From assembly GCA_022393335.1 (NCBI GenBank), contig JAJEKB010021102.1, forward strand, positions 1,434,573-1,498,572: 64,000 nucleotides of DNA. Direction: 5' to 3'. Position 1 is the first letter of the stretch; every line of letters begins with the position of its first letter. The stretch comes from Macrotrachela quadricornifera. Its lineage: Eukaryota > Rotifera > Eurotatoria > Philodinida > Philodinidae. Positions 1 to 12,644 of this stretch are shown here, one piece after another. The notes below the pieces were generated by a model. The model was not told the DNA's origin. It saw only the letters and a program-made list of their open reading frames with translations, and made no database searches. Both the position numbers and the translations under genes were made by a program.

Positions 1-64
1 GGGGGGGGTGGGTCCAAATTTCTACCCCTAAACACTTCAACACTCTCTTTCAGATCGTGTTTCA
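1..64 (-). repeat. Dispersed repeat, end fragment (family of 14356-14560)
   Basis: The first bases, read on the minus strand, match 14356-14420 closely. Shared landmarks are GTGAAACACGAT, then GTGTTGAAGTGT, then AGAAATTTGGACCCAC. A third copy lies at about 37706-37790. The element is cut off by the window edge. Confidence 0.7.
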
Positions 65-1193
65 CAAAAATTATAGAGATGCATTAGTAATGAATATTTT
101 TGTTCTGTAGTAGTCTTTTTTTCTTTTCATATCCATTGTTTTATTAAAGTCTAGATAAAAAGTATTTATAACCCATCCACAAAATGGTATATTCCTTGAA
201 GTTTTATTTCATATAAATTTGGACAGTGTTCTATCGAATGGGTAGGTGAGTCCACTCAAAAATATTTTTCTTTCTTACTTTCATTTTCATTATCAACAAC
301 ATCCATTTTGTCTGTTTTAAGTAGTAGTAAAGAACGTGTGTTATAATAATATTTGAGCTCATTGCTCACCAGTCATATGACATTTTCTTGGCAGACTACT
401 CAGAATACTTCTTGATGAGCATTTCTCTAGTCGGGGCTCCCTCTTAGAGCCTCTGCAGACTCCTCAGGAAGTCATAAAACTAATCCTCTGAAAGTTCCCA
501 CTTGCGGACTCCTTAGAGAGTTTTTCTTTTTGTGATTTGATTCTACAAAGTACAAACATTTTTTAAAGATATACGGAAGTAGAGTCGTTTTGATATATTT
601 ACATAATTCATCCTAGGAAACATCTAGCCAGTATAAAAAGACAAGAAAAGTCAAAGAAGGAGTAGAAGGGTACTTGTTGGTTATCTCCTACCCCCACCCT
701 TCTTCACAATATAGAAAAACAATGAGTGGGGAGGAGATAACAAACAAGTACCCTTTGGTCGTCTCCTAACCGTTTTCTCTAATAAAATTATAAGGATTAG
801 GTTATAATAATAGCAATTCTGCATTAGATTCAGAATAAATCTACAAACTTAATTATTAAATCCTTCTTTCTCCTTTTCTGGTCCAATAAGTGTTTTCTGT
901 GCCTGTAAGTAAGAGATGTATTTTAACCAAATAATCGAAACAATAAAAATGTGCTTCAGAATAAACATTATCACAACTTTAAAAATCTCTTTCCTTTAGT
1001 TTTTTTTGTCGAATCAAAGCTGCAGGATCCTCAGCTAAAATAAATTACATCAAGTATGCTCACTCACTCTACAAATTCTTAAATTAGATTAGATTCCAAA
1101 AGAAGTACAATGATGAACTCTATATCTTTCTAAAATTTATTCAAATTTCAGTAGAATAGACTAGTGAACTTTGTAACTTTGTGAAATACATTA
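65..1193. other. Non-coding stretch with one hairpin
   Basis: AT-rich DNA with no convincing exon. The one structure seen is an inverted repeat at 667-756: AAGGGTACTTGTTGGTTATC on the left and its near-complement ending GTACCCTTT on the right. The arms are about 30 bp around a loop of similar size. Confidence 0.5.
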
Positions 1194-2398
1194 AGGGCCC
1201 CCCCCCCCCCCCCCCCCCCCCGGGTCAAAAATCTATTTTCTTCCCTGAGCACTCAATCTTAATGAAATTTTTCTGGATATGTACCTGACCTTTGATAGTT
1301 TCCAGTAAAAATTTGAGCCCATAATATTGAGTTTTGCGGGAGTTATCCTGACATTAAGAGTCAAAACTCAGGTCTTCGTGTGCAAAAGATTTTTTGCGCA
1401 ATTTTAATGATATGAACCTTGGGGTGGTGTCAGAATATACAGAATATCTGTCGCTATTACCTAACAAAGCCGGTTTTTCAAAAGAAAAAAATTTCTTTTT
1501 TAAAGGTTTTTGGAAAAAATCGAGGTTAAATTTTTTGAAAACTCAATTTTTTTGTAAACAACTAAATTGAAAACAAAAATTCCAGCTTTGTTAGGTTGTC
1601 GCGCTGAGCTTTAGCTTCATTTTAAGACCTTTTCGAGCTTTCTAACATTCAAAATGGCGGGAAAATCTTTGCCACACTCACAGACAAAACACAAACAAAC
1701 AGTTTCGAGAACAAGGCAAAACAAATTTTTACTTTGATTATCGTGTTTTTTTACCTTGATAAAATGGTATAGAAAAAAACTAAGAGCAGCTCGTCATAAG
1801 TTATCGACCATGGTGAATAGAATGAGCATATACAGAGACTTGTACGACGTACTTTTTTTTATATGTTAGCGTAACTAGTACCAAAAAACCACCAAAGACC
1901 CACGAGAAAGCACTTTTTTACGAAAAAAATCTACAAATCTACCGACATTTAATACGCCTAATATAGGTGTATCGTTTTAGACAACATATTACCAGGAAAT
2001 ATTTAGTTTTTTAATGCTTAACAAGCAAAAGAAAATGAATGACTTATCCTTCAGTTTATTGTACAAAATAAATGCGATTCACATGTTTGTATTCAGTCGT
2101 CACCGCCTGCCACATAGGCATCGTCTTCCTCACTTTCACCTTCACTCTCTGCCAACTCATCTATTTTCAAATTGTCTGAAACCTATAGAGAAGTTCAAAT
2201 AACATCAATAATTGAGATTTTCAGAAAAAAAAATTATGTAGGGTGTCTCAGCAAAACCGCTGAAAAACCCTCAAAAACCATAAAAAACCGATAAATCATA
2301 GTGCATTCGAAAGTAGAGATTCTGGACTATCTAACTATGTATAAATCTCAAAATCGGTATTTTTGACGAAAATTGCTGTTTTTTGACCCAGGGGGCCT
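1194..2398. mobile_element. TA-flanked inverted-repeat element with poly-C terminus
   Basis: The left end reads TA-AGGGCC, then a 24-base C run (1198-1221), then GGGTCAAAAA. The right end is its inverse, TTTTTTGACCCAGGGGGCCT-TA. TA on both sides fits a Tc1/mariner-type target duplication. Inside, ACCTAACAAAGCC (about 1459) and its complement (about 1590) form an inner foldback of about 145 bp. There is no transposase ORF, so this looks like a non-autonomous element. A partial relative lies at 29589-29700. Superfamily assignment rests only on the TA flank. Confidence 0.6.
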
Positions 2399-2540
2399 TA
2401 ATATAGTTATATTAAGTTAAAAACAACGATCCAATAGGAAGTTTTCATTGACCTCGATACAATATCAAAAAACGCTTGGCGTGAGTCAGTATGACAATTC
2501 TTAATGTTTGGAATAAGAATGGAATGGACGGTTCAAATAT

Positions 2541-2620
2541 TCGACAGTTCCTAGTGCAGTGGATATTTGCAAGACTATAAATCAGTTGTTCTCGTGTTCG
2601 AATCCTCTTCTCTGCTTAAT
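2541..2620 (+). ncRNA. tRNA-derived (SINE-like) sequence, degenerate
   Basis: A TAGTGCAGTGG stretch resembles the internal A box of tRNA genes. GTGTTCGAATCC about 45 bases later resembles the B box. No sound acceptor or T stem can be paired, so a functional tRNA is unlikely. A T-run follows near 2727. A tRNA-derived SINE head or an old tRNA pseudogene is the simplest reading. Confidence 0.3.
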
Positions 2621-3953
2621 CGAAATCGTCTCTCACCTCTTGTATAATTTAACCGTCGTAAGAGTCAACACAAGACAGGATACAAATAGGATCGTCAGGA
2701 TGATTCCTGATAAGAGAATGATCATCTTTTTTTTTTTTTGGTTTTTTGGAAGTTCTTCAAAAATGCGTTTCGGAAACGCGTTTTTTTCGCAGAAATTTTA
2801 CCTATGGGAGGATAATTCGAAATACTACAAATGAGAGATGGAATCAGAAGAAATCGAAGTGCTAGTTAGAAGCGTATAATCATCTTAATCAAAAGAAGTA
2901 CAATTTATTATGTAGGATAAATCGACCTCTTTCATTAAAAAAATCAATTTCTCTGTTTAAAAACAATTTGTCGATGACAATACGCATATCCATAAACCTA
3001 ATGAAGGATTATCTATTAATTTAATCTTTTTTTTCGGTTTCTGACATATTTTTGAGTTTAATTTAATATAACAAGACGTGTTCTAATTCACATCAATCAA
3101 TCAGATTTTTCAGCTAAATGCAAAAGTTTGAAAAACGCGTGAATTTGCAAGAAAATTTTTAAAGCGTGTGACTATTTGCCAAAGCATCGTCATCTTTCTT
3201 ATTTCACGCACGATCTTCTAATACATTTGAAATATTTGTAATTTTTTACGTATAAATGCAGGTCAATAATACATTCATATAGATGCAAATTTTTAAGTTT
3301 TCTGGTAGACATGCGAGATCATGGTTGATTCTGATGTTTGCAGATACGTGCATGTGTTGGTCTTGTAAGTCCACACAAGATATATGGCTCGTGTCAAATT
3401 ACCAAAGTAATAGTTGCCTGTATCTGCAAGACGTTCAGACTTTCTTTAAACCCTGCAAGTCAATACAAAAAGGCCTTGGTTGTAAAAACTGACAGTGAAT
3501 GGATTTTGCGTTGACACGCAAAATTTGACTAATTTGTAGTGTACACGCTGCGAAATGCAAGAACTATATTTTTTCCACCGACATATATTTATTTATTTCT
3601 CGGAAAAATGGAATTGCTATTTGCATAAATACATTACATTAGCTCAAAAAACTTGCTCAGTTTTGTGAAATTCATCTTACTTATAAGAATACATGTACAT
3701 GCTTGTCCGGTAGTTATCAGATGATCATTATATCTTTCAGGTTTCATTCTATTTTTAATATAAGTAAATGGCTGAGTGATAATGAAGTTTGTCTAATAAA
3801 ACAAAGTATACACGGTCAAAGCTTATGTTTAACCATTCTAATATTATCTTACATGCACATGTAAGGAGTTTCTATAAAAGCACTCGTATGCTCCCGCATA
3901 AGAAAATAATAACTATATACATGCGAAACGTTATATCCGTGCATTCGCGAATA
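2621..3953. other. Non-coding, no feature recognised
   Basis: AT-rich sequence. Open frames here are short, lack splice context and resemble no family I know. Confidence 0.4.
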
Positions 3954-4314
3954 CCGGATGAGCCAAAAGTAAGTAAACAACAAAATAATGATTGAATATC
4001 TCCATCATGACTAGACCAAACGAACTCATATTTTTATCAAGAACAGAAGCATGTTCACACTCCAAATCCATACGGATCAGACTAGTGAGAACTTTTGTCA
4101 AATATATGTTTTTATTTTCCTATCTGTGGAAAAACAAAATCTTCTCGTTAAGGTTAATAGTTATATTTAACAAACATTCTCACTAACTTTGTCCGTATGG
4201 ATTTGGAATGTGAACATGCCTCTATTCTTGATAAAAGTATGAGTTCGTTTAGTCCAGCCATAATGAAGATATTCAATCATTATTTTGTTGTTTACTTACT
4301 TTGGGCCCACCCGG
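3954..4314. mobile_element. Foldback mariner-like MITE, 361 bp, TA target
   Basis: The two halves are near-perfect inverted copies. The left begins CCGGATGAGCCAAAAGTAAG and the right ends with the complement of CCGGGTGGGCCCAAAGTAAG. The arms run about 160 bp each (3954-4112 and 4155-4314) around a short centre. TA lies directly outside both ends (3952-3953, 4315-4316), the hallmark of Tc1/mariner insertion. There is no coding capacity. Nearby ATG frames are arms of the palindrome read through. Confidence 0.8.
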
Positions 4315-4569
4315 TATAGTTTGGTCTCTGACGCATTCACACGCGTGCCATGTTATAATGATTCATACATGTATATGTGTCAGGCAAAATTACAATTTAG
4401 GCAGAATTAAACTTAAACTTTAAATTTTTTATTATATTCAGTTCAGTTTTGAATCAAAATAAAACGAAGAGCTATTTAAATTTTTAGTTTATGTTTAGGA
4501 TTTAACAGATTTTTAAATGGAATTTATATATGATTATTTGAAGTAGATTTTATTCAATATATATTGATT

Positions 4570-4895
4570 TGTATTTAGGAAGATATAGAGTTCGCAGGTT
4601 GTATTCAATAGAAGTCGAATGAAGTTTAGGAAGATGTAGAGTTCGCTAGCTTTTTCCTATTAAATTAATTTGTATTTAAGAAGATGTAGAGTTCGCTAGC
4701 CTTTTTCTATTAATATTGGCTGTATTTCAGAAGATGTAGAGTTCGCTAGTTTTTTTCTATTAATATTGATTTGTATTTAGGAAGATATAGAGTTCGCAAG
4801 TTGTATTCAATAGAAATCGAATGAAGTTTAGGAAGATATAGAGTTCGCTAGCTTTCTTCTATTAAAATTGACTTATATTTAGGAAGATGCAGCGT
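4570..4895. repeat. 51-bp tandem repeat, about 6.5 units
   Basis: The core AAGATGTAGAGTTCGCTAGC recurs at 4580, 4631, 4681, 4731, 4782, 4833 and, degenerate, 4884, so the period is 50-51 bp. The units at 4580 and 4782 share a variant tail (TTGTATTCAATAGAA) that the units between them lack. That suggests a longer unit was duplicated. Confidence 0.85.
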
Positions 4896-5399
4896 GCACG
4901 AATGTTTGTTATTAAACTTTTGAGCAACCCAAACACACCTTTTAAATTGTTCTGAGAGAAAAAAGGCATCCGAAAAATAAGAGAAAAAAAGGAGGATAGA
5001 GTTTTTAAGTTAAGATTATTAATTTTATTTTAATAACATTTTGAATCGACATTTCTCACACTTGAAGGATCTACATACGTGTTTTCAGTATATTTTGAAT
5101 TTAATTAAGAAATTAATCTGATGTACTCAAATGATAGTTAAATTTTGCCTTGACCTAATAATAAAAATAGATAATGGTCAGTTGATCGGAGCATAACTGC
5201 TTTAATTACTCAGTCAGTAAAATACTCCCGACCGAAAAAAGAAGAAGGAGGATGGATTTTATGGTTGATTGTAATAGCTATTTATTCTAACAATCATAAT
5301 CGGACGATAAACTATATAAGCGTTTGTCATGTCTTCCAAAGTGGGCTCAACATAAATATGATCATACAGATCGTACATGGCTTCATATGTTAGCACAAG

Positions 5400-5800
5400 T
5401 TTACTTTTTTTATCACAGGGTAAGTTCGAAAGAACTGAGAAATTCTACAATTATTTTATACTGTTTCAAAATAGTTGTTACAATCTAATCTCTAAAACTT
5501 ATCTCGAGCAGGTGGTTGAAAAAGGATGAAAATCTATAGATTTATTCTCAGTTTATTTCACATTAGCTTGTATAACCGAATCTTTATGATTTGTCCAGAG
5601 CAGGTGGTTGATAGACGAGCAGATACTGTGGAAATGTTTTCAATCTGATTCAAATTAGCTTTTATAACGGAGCTTCTATCATGCAGCTAAAACAGAGGTT
5701 GGAAAAAAAGGAAGAGAAATTGTATAATTATTTCCAATCAGTTTTAAATTAGACTCTAAACTTAATCTTTGTGAAAGATTCTATATTATTGGACTGTATC
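5400..5800. repeat. Diverged tandem repeat, roughly 100-120 bp unit
   Basis: Blocks carrying GAGCAGGTGGTTGA (about 5508, 5599) and TTCAAATTAGCTTTTATAAC or variants recur four times with much divergence. No coding is seen in or around it (4900-5400 is also empty). Confidence 0.5.
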
Positions 5801-6251
5801 GAAAGAAATCTACACATGAAGATGTTTTGTGTATTGTGCCTAACTGAACTATGTTTGTGAATTTCTGTCTAAAAGAATTATTTCAAATTGTTTATAGAAT
5901 TGTATTCATAATATAATTTATTTTTTTTTAATATTTGGAAGATACCAATCTCAACTGAATTCTCATGTCTGTGACACAAAAATTTAATATACTTTCGATC
6001 AAATATATCGACCAGAGATGGACGAGTTGCGGTGTGACACCGCCCCGCCCCGCCCCGTCCCGCCCCGCCGGCGGGGCGGTGCAGAAACTTGGCGGGGCGG
6101 GACGGTGGCGGTGCGCTGCGAAATTTCGCGGTTTCCCCGCCTCTTGATAATATTAAGTCTTTTAAGATTTTTTTCTTAAATTTTTGCTTTTATATTTCGA
6201 AACTTTATCTTAATAGATAGAGTAGAATATAAACAATAACATGACAGTAAG

Positions 6252-6963
6252 ACATTTAAATATCTCCACCCCTATTCATTTAAATGAACTCAGCTTTTGG
6301 TTGGTAGTAGAACTCTGTTCAAATTTTTTTTCTATTGAAAAAATGTAAATATAAATCCTGCACTGTTAAATATTTTAGTTGATGTCAAGAAAGCAGCTCT
6401 GCTAGTTATCGAGAAAGAAAAATATATATGAAATATTGTGCAGATGATTTTCAGTTTTTATTTAACAGAATAACTTTAAAAATTTCAAATAAATCTCCTG
6501 AATGATGCTATATGAATGTACAGAAAAACTTCTCAACCAGTCAATTTAAAAAGTTGCAGTTAAAATATTTCGACTTTTCAGACATGAAGTATCGAGTTTT
6601 GCTGATTGTCAACTGAATAATCAAAGGCTTTTGGATACACATTTTAGTTATTACGCACAAGTTCTAGCATTCACAGTACCTAGCATAGTAAATTTTCTAT
6701 ATGTACCTCAATATGGTATGTAGAAGATTTGCATGAATTTTTTTAAGTCATTCTGCCACATGACAATTGAAATTCCTCTACGCAATATTTCATATGTATT
6801 TTTCTTACTTGACAACTAATGATGTTGCTTTCTTGACGTCAACCAAAATATTTAACAGTAGGATTTACTTATATTGTCCGGATAGAAAAATTTAAGTAGA
6901 CTATTACTACCAATCAAAAATGAGCCCGTTTAAATAAACAGAAGCATAGATACTTAAATTTCT
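6252..6963. mobile_element. Foldback sequence nested in the hAT element
   Basis: About 6252-6530 and 6710-6963 are inverted copies. ACTGTTAAATATTTTAGTTG with GTCAAGAAAGCA on the left matches GTTGACGTCAAGAAAGC and ACTGTTAAATATTTT on the right when read on the minus strand. The arms are about 250 bp with roughly 75-80 percent identity by eye. No clear terminal duplication was found. Confidence 0.65.
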
Positions 6964-7003
6964 CGTTGTCGTATTATTATTTCTGGATCATCCTTTATTT
7001 AAA

Positions 7004-8012
7004 TTATGTCTTCTCATCTGAATAAATATAATATCTGGTAGGCCAGAAAAACCAGCCAAACTTTATTTTGTATTTTACTGCGTATGGTTTCAGACGTATC
7101 TTTCCAAAGTTTTTCACAAAAAATGCGCCGTGAAATTCTCTGCAGAAATACATAAGGACATTTGATATCGAATAGAAGTATGAAAATATTTCAAATGCAA
7201 TACTATGATACTCCAACGTACCCAACTTTTTATATTTCTTCTTAAAAGCCCATGGACTATTTTTCATATGCATATACTTAAAAATCAAAAAGGTAAACAT
7301 TTTTCTCTTCAACAGTTAAATGGAGATTTCTCGTAGTATAGCATGAAATCTGTTTCATCCAAACATGTATTATAAATTACCAACTAATTTCTTTAATTGT
7401 GTTCAAATTGACTATAATTTAGTTTATTTTGCTTTTTCAATCGAAAAAGCAACATATTTAACTTTTGATGTCCGAATGCTAGATGCCATTTCTTTCTCTT
7501 CAAAATAAGACAAAAGAAGATAAAAGGATTCATTCATGATCTTTGTATGCAAGTTTTCTCAAATAATATGAGACTAGTATTCATAAAATACAGCTTTCCT
7601 AATAAAATCTGAGAAAAAGAAAACCTTATTTTTCGTTATATGCTCCAATGTGAAAAATTTTTTATCACAGTCTTAAAACAGAACTTTTCTAGAACTAAAA
7701 TAACGATTAATTAGCTTTTGATATCCTGAAAGCACCAATCAACAAAAGAAAAGAAAAATGTTCATTTTTGCTAAAAAAAAAGGTTTAAAGAGCTAAGCAT
7801 GTCGAGGCTTTCCAATATTATTCGTAGAATTTTTTCATAGCCCTACTCAATGTCAAATGTCCTTATATATTCTTGTAGAGAATTATGTGACCGATCGTTT
7901 CGTAAAAAAAATTTAGGACAGATGCTTCAGATCGTACGAAGAACAATAGAAAGTAAAATTTGGCTCGTTTTCATTGGACCGTGCGATAGTAATTATAAAA
8001 AGCTACTAAAAG
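7004..8012. other. hAT element interior, no gene
   Basis: Sequence between the nested foldback and the right GC block. It is AT-rich. Frames up to about 100 codons exist on the minus strand, but none shows hAT dimerisation-domain or RNase H-like motifs. Confidence 0.4.
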
Positions 8013-8744
8013 CTTTATGAATAAATGACCTCTGAAAACGGACTTTACACAAGGCGGGGCGGGGCGGGGCGGTGGCGGTGCGACTTTTTTGCTGCCCCGT
8101 CCATCTCTGATATCGACCAAAACTACAATTTCCCGATTGGTTTAATAATTTCGGAAGAATTGTCATTATATGTATGACGTTACTCCTTTGGCAGGCCCTT
8201 ATTATGGAGAGATCTTCAGATGTGGAGTATTTTTGATTTATGAAATTTATGAGATAATCTTTTCGAATTATACAAGCAAGTTGACAAAAAGTAGATTGTT
8301 TTACTAGTCTCTAGTAGAATCTTTAAAAATACTTTTCTTGGACTCTGCTGGATTTAAATTTTGAGAAACCGAAATCGTGTTTATTATTGGTGTACATATC
8401 TAATTGAATTATTAAAAATTATTATTCCATCAATTTATTTAAAGAGATGATTATTTTTTTTAATAGCGAAAGTTAAAATGTATTTAAAAGTCGCGCCTAA
8501 TTGAAAACAAATTCTGCCTAAGTTTAATTTTGCCTAAAGTTCAATTTTGCCTGTGACATATGTGTATCCATCATATTGCGTCTACACGCATCTCTTAAAC
8601 TTTCTCGTTTGGCCGAGTATCCGATTTCATGAGCTTCTACAATCTAGCCCATATTTTTCTTTATTCACTGGATTCGCCTAAACAATGCTCACAAATTCGT
8701 CTTCTATTAATTGACAGAAAGAAACATCTTTTCACTCCTCTGAC

Positions 8745-8911
8745 CATTGGCGGACCGGACCATAATTTCAGGGGGGGGGGGGGGGGCAATAAGCACTTTT
8801 TCGCTGAAAAACGCTTGTTTTCATGACGTTTTTCTTAGAGTCCCAGCCAAAAATTTTTTTTACGGCGGGGCAATTGCCCCCTCTAGCACCCCCCCCCCTG
8901 GCCCGCCCATG
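8745..8911. mobile_element. hAT MITE, 167 bp, 8-bp TSD
   Basis: CCTCTGAC flanks both sides (8737-8744 and 8912-8919). The left end CATTGGCGGACCGGACC and the right end, complement CATGGGCGGGCCAGG, form imperfect terminal inverted repeats. Each is followed by a G-run in mirror orientation (16 G at 8771-8786). Inside is the palindrome GGGGCAATTGCCCC. Short G-rich hAT MITEs of this kind are common in animals. Confidence 0.85.
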
Positions 8912-8919
8912 CCTCTGAC

Positions 8920-10378
8920 AATATATTGTTTCTTCTTGTGATGTATTCTCGTCGTCATCATCTATAAATACCGATGTATCTTTAGTTATAAGACGACGAG
9001 GAGATCATTTTTATCTTTTCTTCTCTTTCTTTCTTTTTTTTTGATTTTTCAATAGATATTAATTGGTCAACAATAATTATTATAGGATAATATCTGTCTT
9101 TCATTGTCATTGATTTTTCTTGGTAAACATCTATGATTTCTCACAAGAAATAATAAGTTTAATGTTTTCCTATCGGAAATTTTTTGCTATCTTAACTACT
9201 ATTGTCAATAGAAAATCTAAACAAGATACCAAATTTAATTTTTTTAAAAGTTGTTGACTCTACTAGGTAGTAAAACGTTTGTATAAAATGGAACCTTTTG
9301 TTGTTTCGACAAGCAAAACATAAACTGAAACTTCATGATCGATAAGAGTTTTTGACAGTTAATGAAAAAGCAGTAATTAATGACGTTTACAATTTTGAGA
9401 TGAAAAATTTATCATTTTGATACTAAATCGATAGATAACTTTTCTTAAATGTCACCCACGTATTCAGTACGATTAGACAATATTCACTAAACATTTCAAT
9501 ATGTTTATTACTGATGTGCATATTAATTATTTGTATAATAGAAAAAAACACAAATTTCTCTCAAAGTAAAGGATGAATATAATTATTTTAATCATTTTTA
9601 ACTTCCAAATTCGATTTTAAAGATATCTAGTTCATCATAACTAAGAATAAATTGTTAATGATCTCGTTCCTTAATATAAATAGTAGCAAAAAATTGAAAT
9701 TTTCAGTTATATCGATAGTTGAAAAACTGTCCATTTTTCGTAAAGTCTATAAGAGTATATATAAAATTCATTTCATTCATTTCTTCATACTTCTAGTTTG
9801 ACAATTTAAGTCTTTTGTTGCTTTTTAACAATTTATTTTATTTATTATACTTATTTATATAAGTTTACCTGCTTAAAAACTGATGCTATGTCACATAATC
9901 ATAACAACTTAAACAATTTGATAGTCATTCAAATCAAAGATATGCAGTTATTTAATAACTTAGATAGCTGATTAGATGGTGCCATAGTTTTATTCAATAA
10001 TCAGGTCGCTGGATATTATTTAAATATGTGCGAATATTTATTAAACAGTGCTTTATATTAAATAGATAATCATTGAGATTTTTTCTGGAATTTGCTTGTT
10101 CTCGTTAGAAAAAATAATATCATGTATAATTCATAATTAACTAATTGATTTTTAATTGGCTACAAATATTCATCAAATTCAGGGTGAGCGGAAAATAAGG
10201 AAATATCAAGCTATTTTTGATTGTTTTTAAATTAATAGTTAAATTTCATATTTGGATCACATATACTTGATAATCATACTGAATAAAGTATCTTATTATT
10301 GGTACAAATATCTTTCGTGCACTTTTATATAACTATCAATCGATTGTTAGTTTTCTTGTCATATTGTGATGATATTTT
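8920..10378. other. Non-coding AT-rich stretch
   Basis: No exon, repeat array or inverted repeat stands out. Confidence 0.4.
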
Positions 10379-10627
10379 CTAGTCTGTTTGCATCAAAATA
10401 TACGTGATGATTTGAACTGTATCGATCGGTGGTGTAGCCAAGAATTTCTGAAGTACGGGTCGATTACCAGCAACATTATTTTGTGCATTAGTCGATAATG
10501 GACAATATAAAATCAATTCGTTTACGACTTTTTCAAAAGCATCCTCATCCGAGAACGGTTGATATTTGACGGAGAGAGATGTATTATTCTCAGTTAAAAT
10601 AAACGTTATCACTGTTGCTCTTGTTAT
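10379..10627 (-). CDS. Orphan terminal exon, unknown protein
   Basis: On the minus strand an open frame of 83 codons starts directly after a good 3' splice site (TTCTATTTGTAG) and ends at a stop. The composition is protein-like (FSDEDAFEKVVNEL, then a Leu/Pro/Asn-rich tail), not the Lys/Phe/Ile bias of random AT-rich frames. The only methionine-like start inside is a GTG, so it is better read as a last exon continuing from upstream at phase 0. I could not find the preceding exon, and 10628-12600 shows nothing else clear. I do not recognise the family. It could be a decayed gene fragment. Confidence 0.35.
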   Translation of the reverse strand: MTRATVITFILTENNTSLSVKYQPFSDEDAFEKVVNELILYCPLSTNAQNNVAGNRPVLQKFLATPPIDTVQIITYILMQTD

Positions 10628-12640
10628 CTACAAATAGAACTTTCGATTTTCACGTAATCGGATATTTAACATTGAGAAAATTATAAAAAGATAGAAGTGT
10701 AACTAAGAATGGTAATTATAGTAAACCTATTCCTTCGAGAATTTTTCACTTCCAAGACAATGAAGGAAATACCATACGAAAGTAGATTGCAGATTCTGTT
10801 AAAAATTATATCTATATCTGACGAGTAGTTAATGAATATGTAAAGTTCATAGAATTTCTAACGTTATAGATTTTTAAGTTCCCTTAGACGTGTTGATTGG
10901 AAGGGAAATGATGCAAGCGCATAGTAAAAATTACTATAAGATAATTGTAACTCTATGATTGCATCGAATGGAAGATAGATATGACTGATAGAAAGTTATA
11001 TATTTCTGTTGTAACATCAAATATATGAAGAATGATTTATATCAGTATTTCTTTTGATCCAATTCACTCGAACTGTCTGAAATATTACCAATAAAAAAAA
11101 AGAAACACTATGAGTAAAATGTTGCATGAGTTCATATTTTGAATCGTTTTCTTTTTAATAACAAAATCTGTTAGCATTTTACTCAAGTTCCTTCTCCACT
11201 TTAAAAATTTTCTGAAAATTTTTGTTGGTATTTTCATCGGAAAACTTTCATAATTCAAGATCTCAAGATGAGATTTTGTTTAACTTCCGTTTTTAGCCAC
11301 ATAAAAATCTGGAGGTTTTATAGAAAGTCATTCGGGCAACCCATAAAAATCGTAAAAGTCTCTGAAATCTTGTGTCACCTAAATCTATTGAAAAATTTTA
11401 CCATCTACTAGAAGCTCCTCCGAAAATTTTAGAGGATAGACAAATTACAAATTTTCGCGCAGGCTTCTAAACCAAGGAGATTTAGACTATTGCGTTAATA
11501 TCATATACGTTCTATATGGTTTCATAAATTCAGAAAAATTATCGATTAATTACTCACGTTTTACATAAATGAAATAATGAAGAATGGCGAGTTTTTTTTA
11601 ACAAAAATCCCACTGAATTATAATTATTGTAAGGTGTTTGGTTAATTAAAAATGATCATCAATTGACCGTTCTAAATAACTACTTATATTAGATTATAAT
11701 ATGAGACAATTTGATAAAATAAAGCTATTTCGACTCTGAACATATTGATGTTTTAAGATGTTTTGGTATTGGTCAGCAATTATCACCTCAAAAAATGATT
11801 GGGCAATTGCCTAATGTCTACTCCCTCTGGCTACGTTAGTCTCTTTACTATGTACTGATTTTTTCTCTTTAACATGAACAAAACTAAAAATAAAATGATG
11901 GTATCTATATACTTAACATTACGTTTAAAAAACTGCTATCAAAATGATATTATAAATTACTTTTACTTCATTCATTATATATCTATATCATCTGACAGAT
12001 AAAAGTTGATATACTCAATCAGCGGATTATTTTTTATCAAGTACACTTTTCCGTTGCTGCTCCAGAAAAGATCACTAAAGTATCTTCACTACAAATGATT
12101 AAAGATTTGATAGAAAACAGAAAAGTTATCTTGATACAAATAATGATTATCCGTGTGAAAGAGGAAATGCCTTATAACCGTGTAAAGACCTCGTTAGAAT
12201 TGGATTAAGTTTTTTCAAAAGTATTAATAAAAATAAGGACAAGTTCAATAGAATAGAGAAATGTACAGTGCGTTATTGAAGAGTAATAGTCAAAAAAACT
12301 GTTCTTATTTATAAGTTAATAAAATCCTTTAGTTTATTACAGAATTTCAGATATGATGGATATTCTTCGAACCTTTGCTAATCCTCTTTCGTTTAAAACA
12401 AAGTCATAGATAATATTAGAAAATACATTTATAAATGTTATTTTTTATTAGAGTTTTATTTCTTTGAAAGAATTCGATATGTCATTTTTTCTTATTAACT
12501 ATTTGTAAATATTACTGATCAAGAAAATACGGATGCTATTAAAATAAAGTGAAAAGCTTCATACAGCTCAATCAATCTTGATTATATCTCTTTTCATTTA
12601 TTACAATTATCTTGTTTTAATACGGATTGGTGAATTTTCA
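10628..12640. other. Non-coding AT-rich stretch; possible lone hAT end
   Basis: No gene seen. At 11801-11838 the sequence GGGCAATTGCC followed by CCCTCTGGCTACGTTAG looks like one end of a G-rich hAT MITE (minus-strand start CTAACGTAGCCAGAGGG). No matching left end was found. Confidence 0.3.
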
Positions 12641-12644
12641 GCAT

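Larger units (their letters stand above)
6013..8109. mobile_element. hAT-type element, 2.1 kb, GC-rich ends, 8-bp TSD
   Basis: ATATCGAC lies immediately outside both ends (6005-6012 and 8110-8117), an 8-bp target-site duplication. The element starts CAGAGATGGACGAG and ends with the complement of CAGAGATGGACGGGGC. Both subterminal regions carry a block of repeated GGCGGGGCGG units in mirror orientation, unlike the AT-rich surroundings. CA-RNG-type ends plus an 8-bp duplication fit the hAT superfamily. No transposase ORF remains. A second inverted-repeat element occupies the middle (6252-6963). The 28038-28571 element shares the CAGAGATG terminus. Confidence 0.85.

Noticed and set aside
2541..2620. 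A tRNA gene
   Set aside because: A-box and B-box-like words are present, but acceptor and T stems do not pair. Kept only as a SINE-like fragment.
4570..4895. Regular repeats at 51-bp spacing resembling a CRISPR array
   Set aside because: The spacers are not unique: whole units are similar, there are no cas genes, and the context is eukaryotic. It is a tandem repeat.
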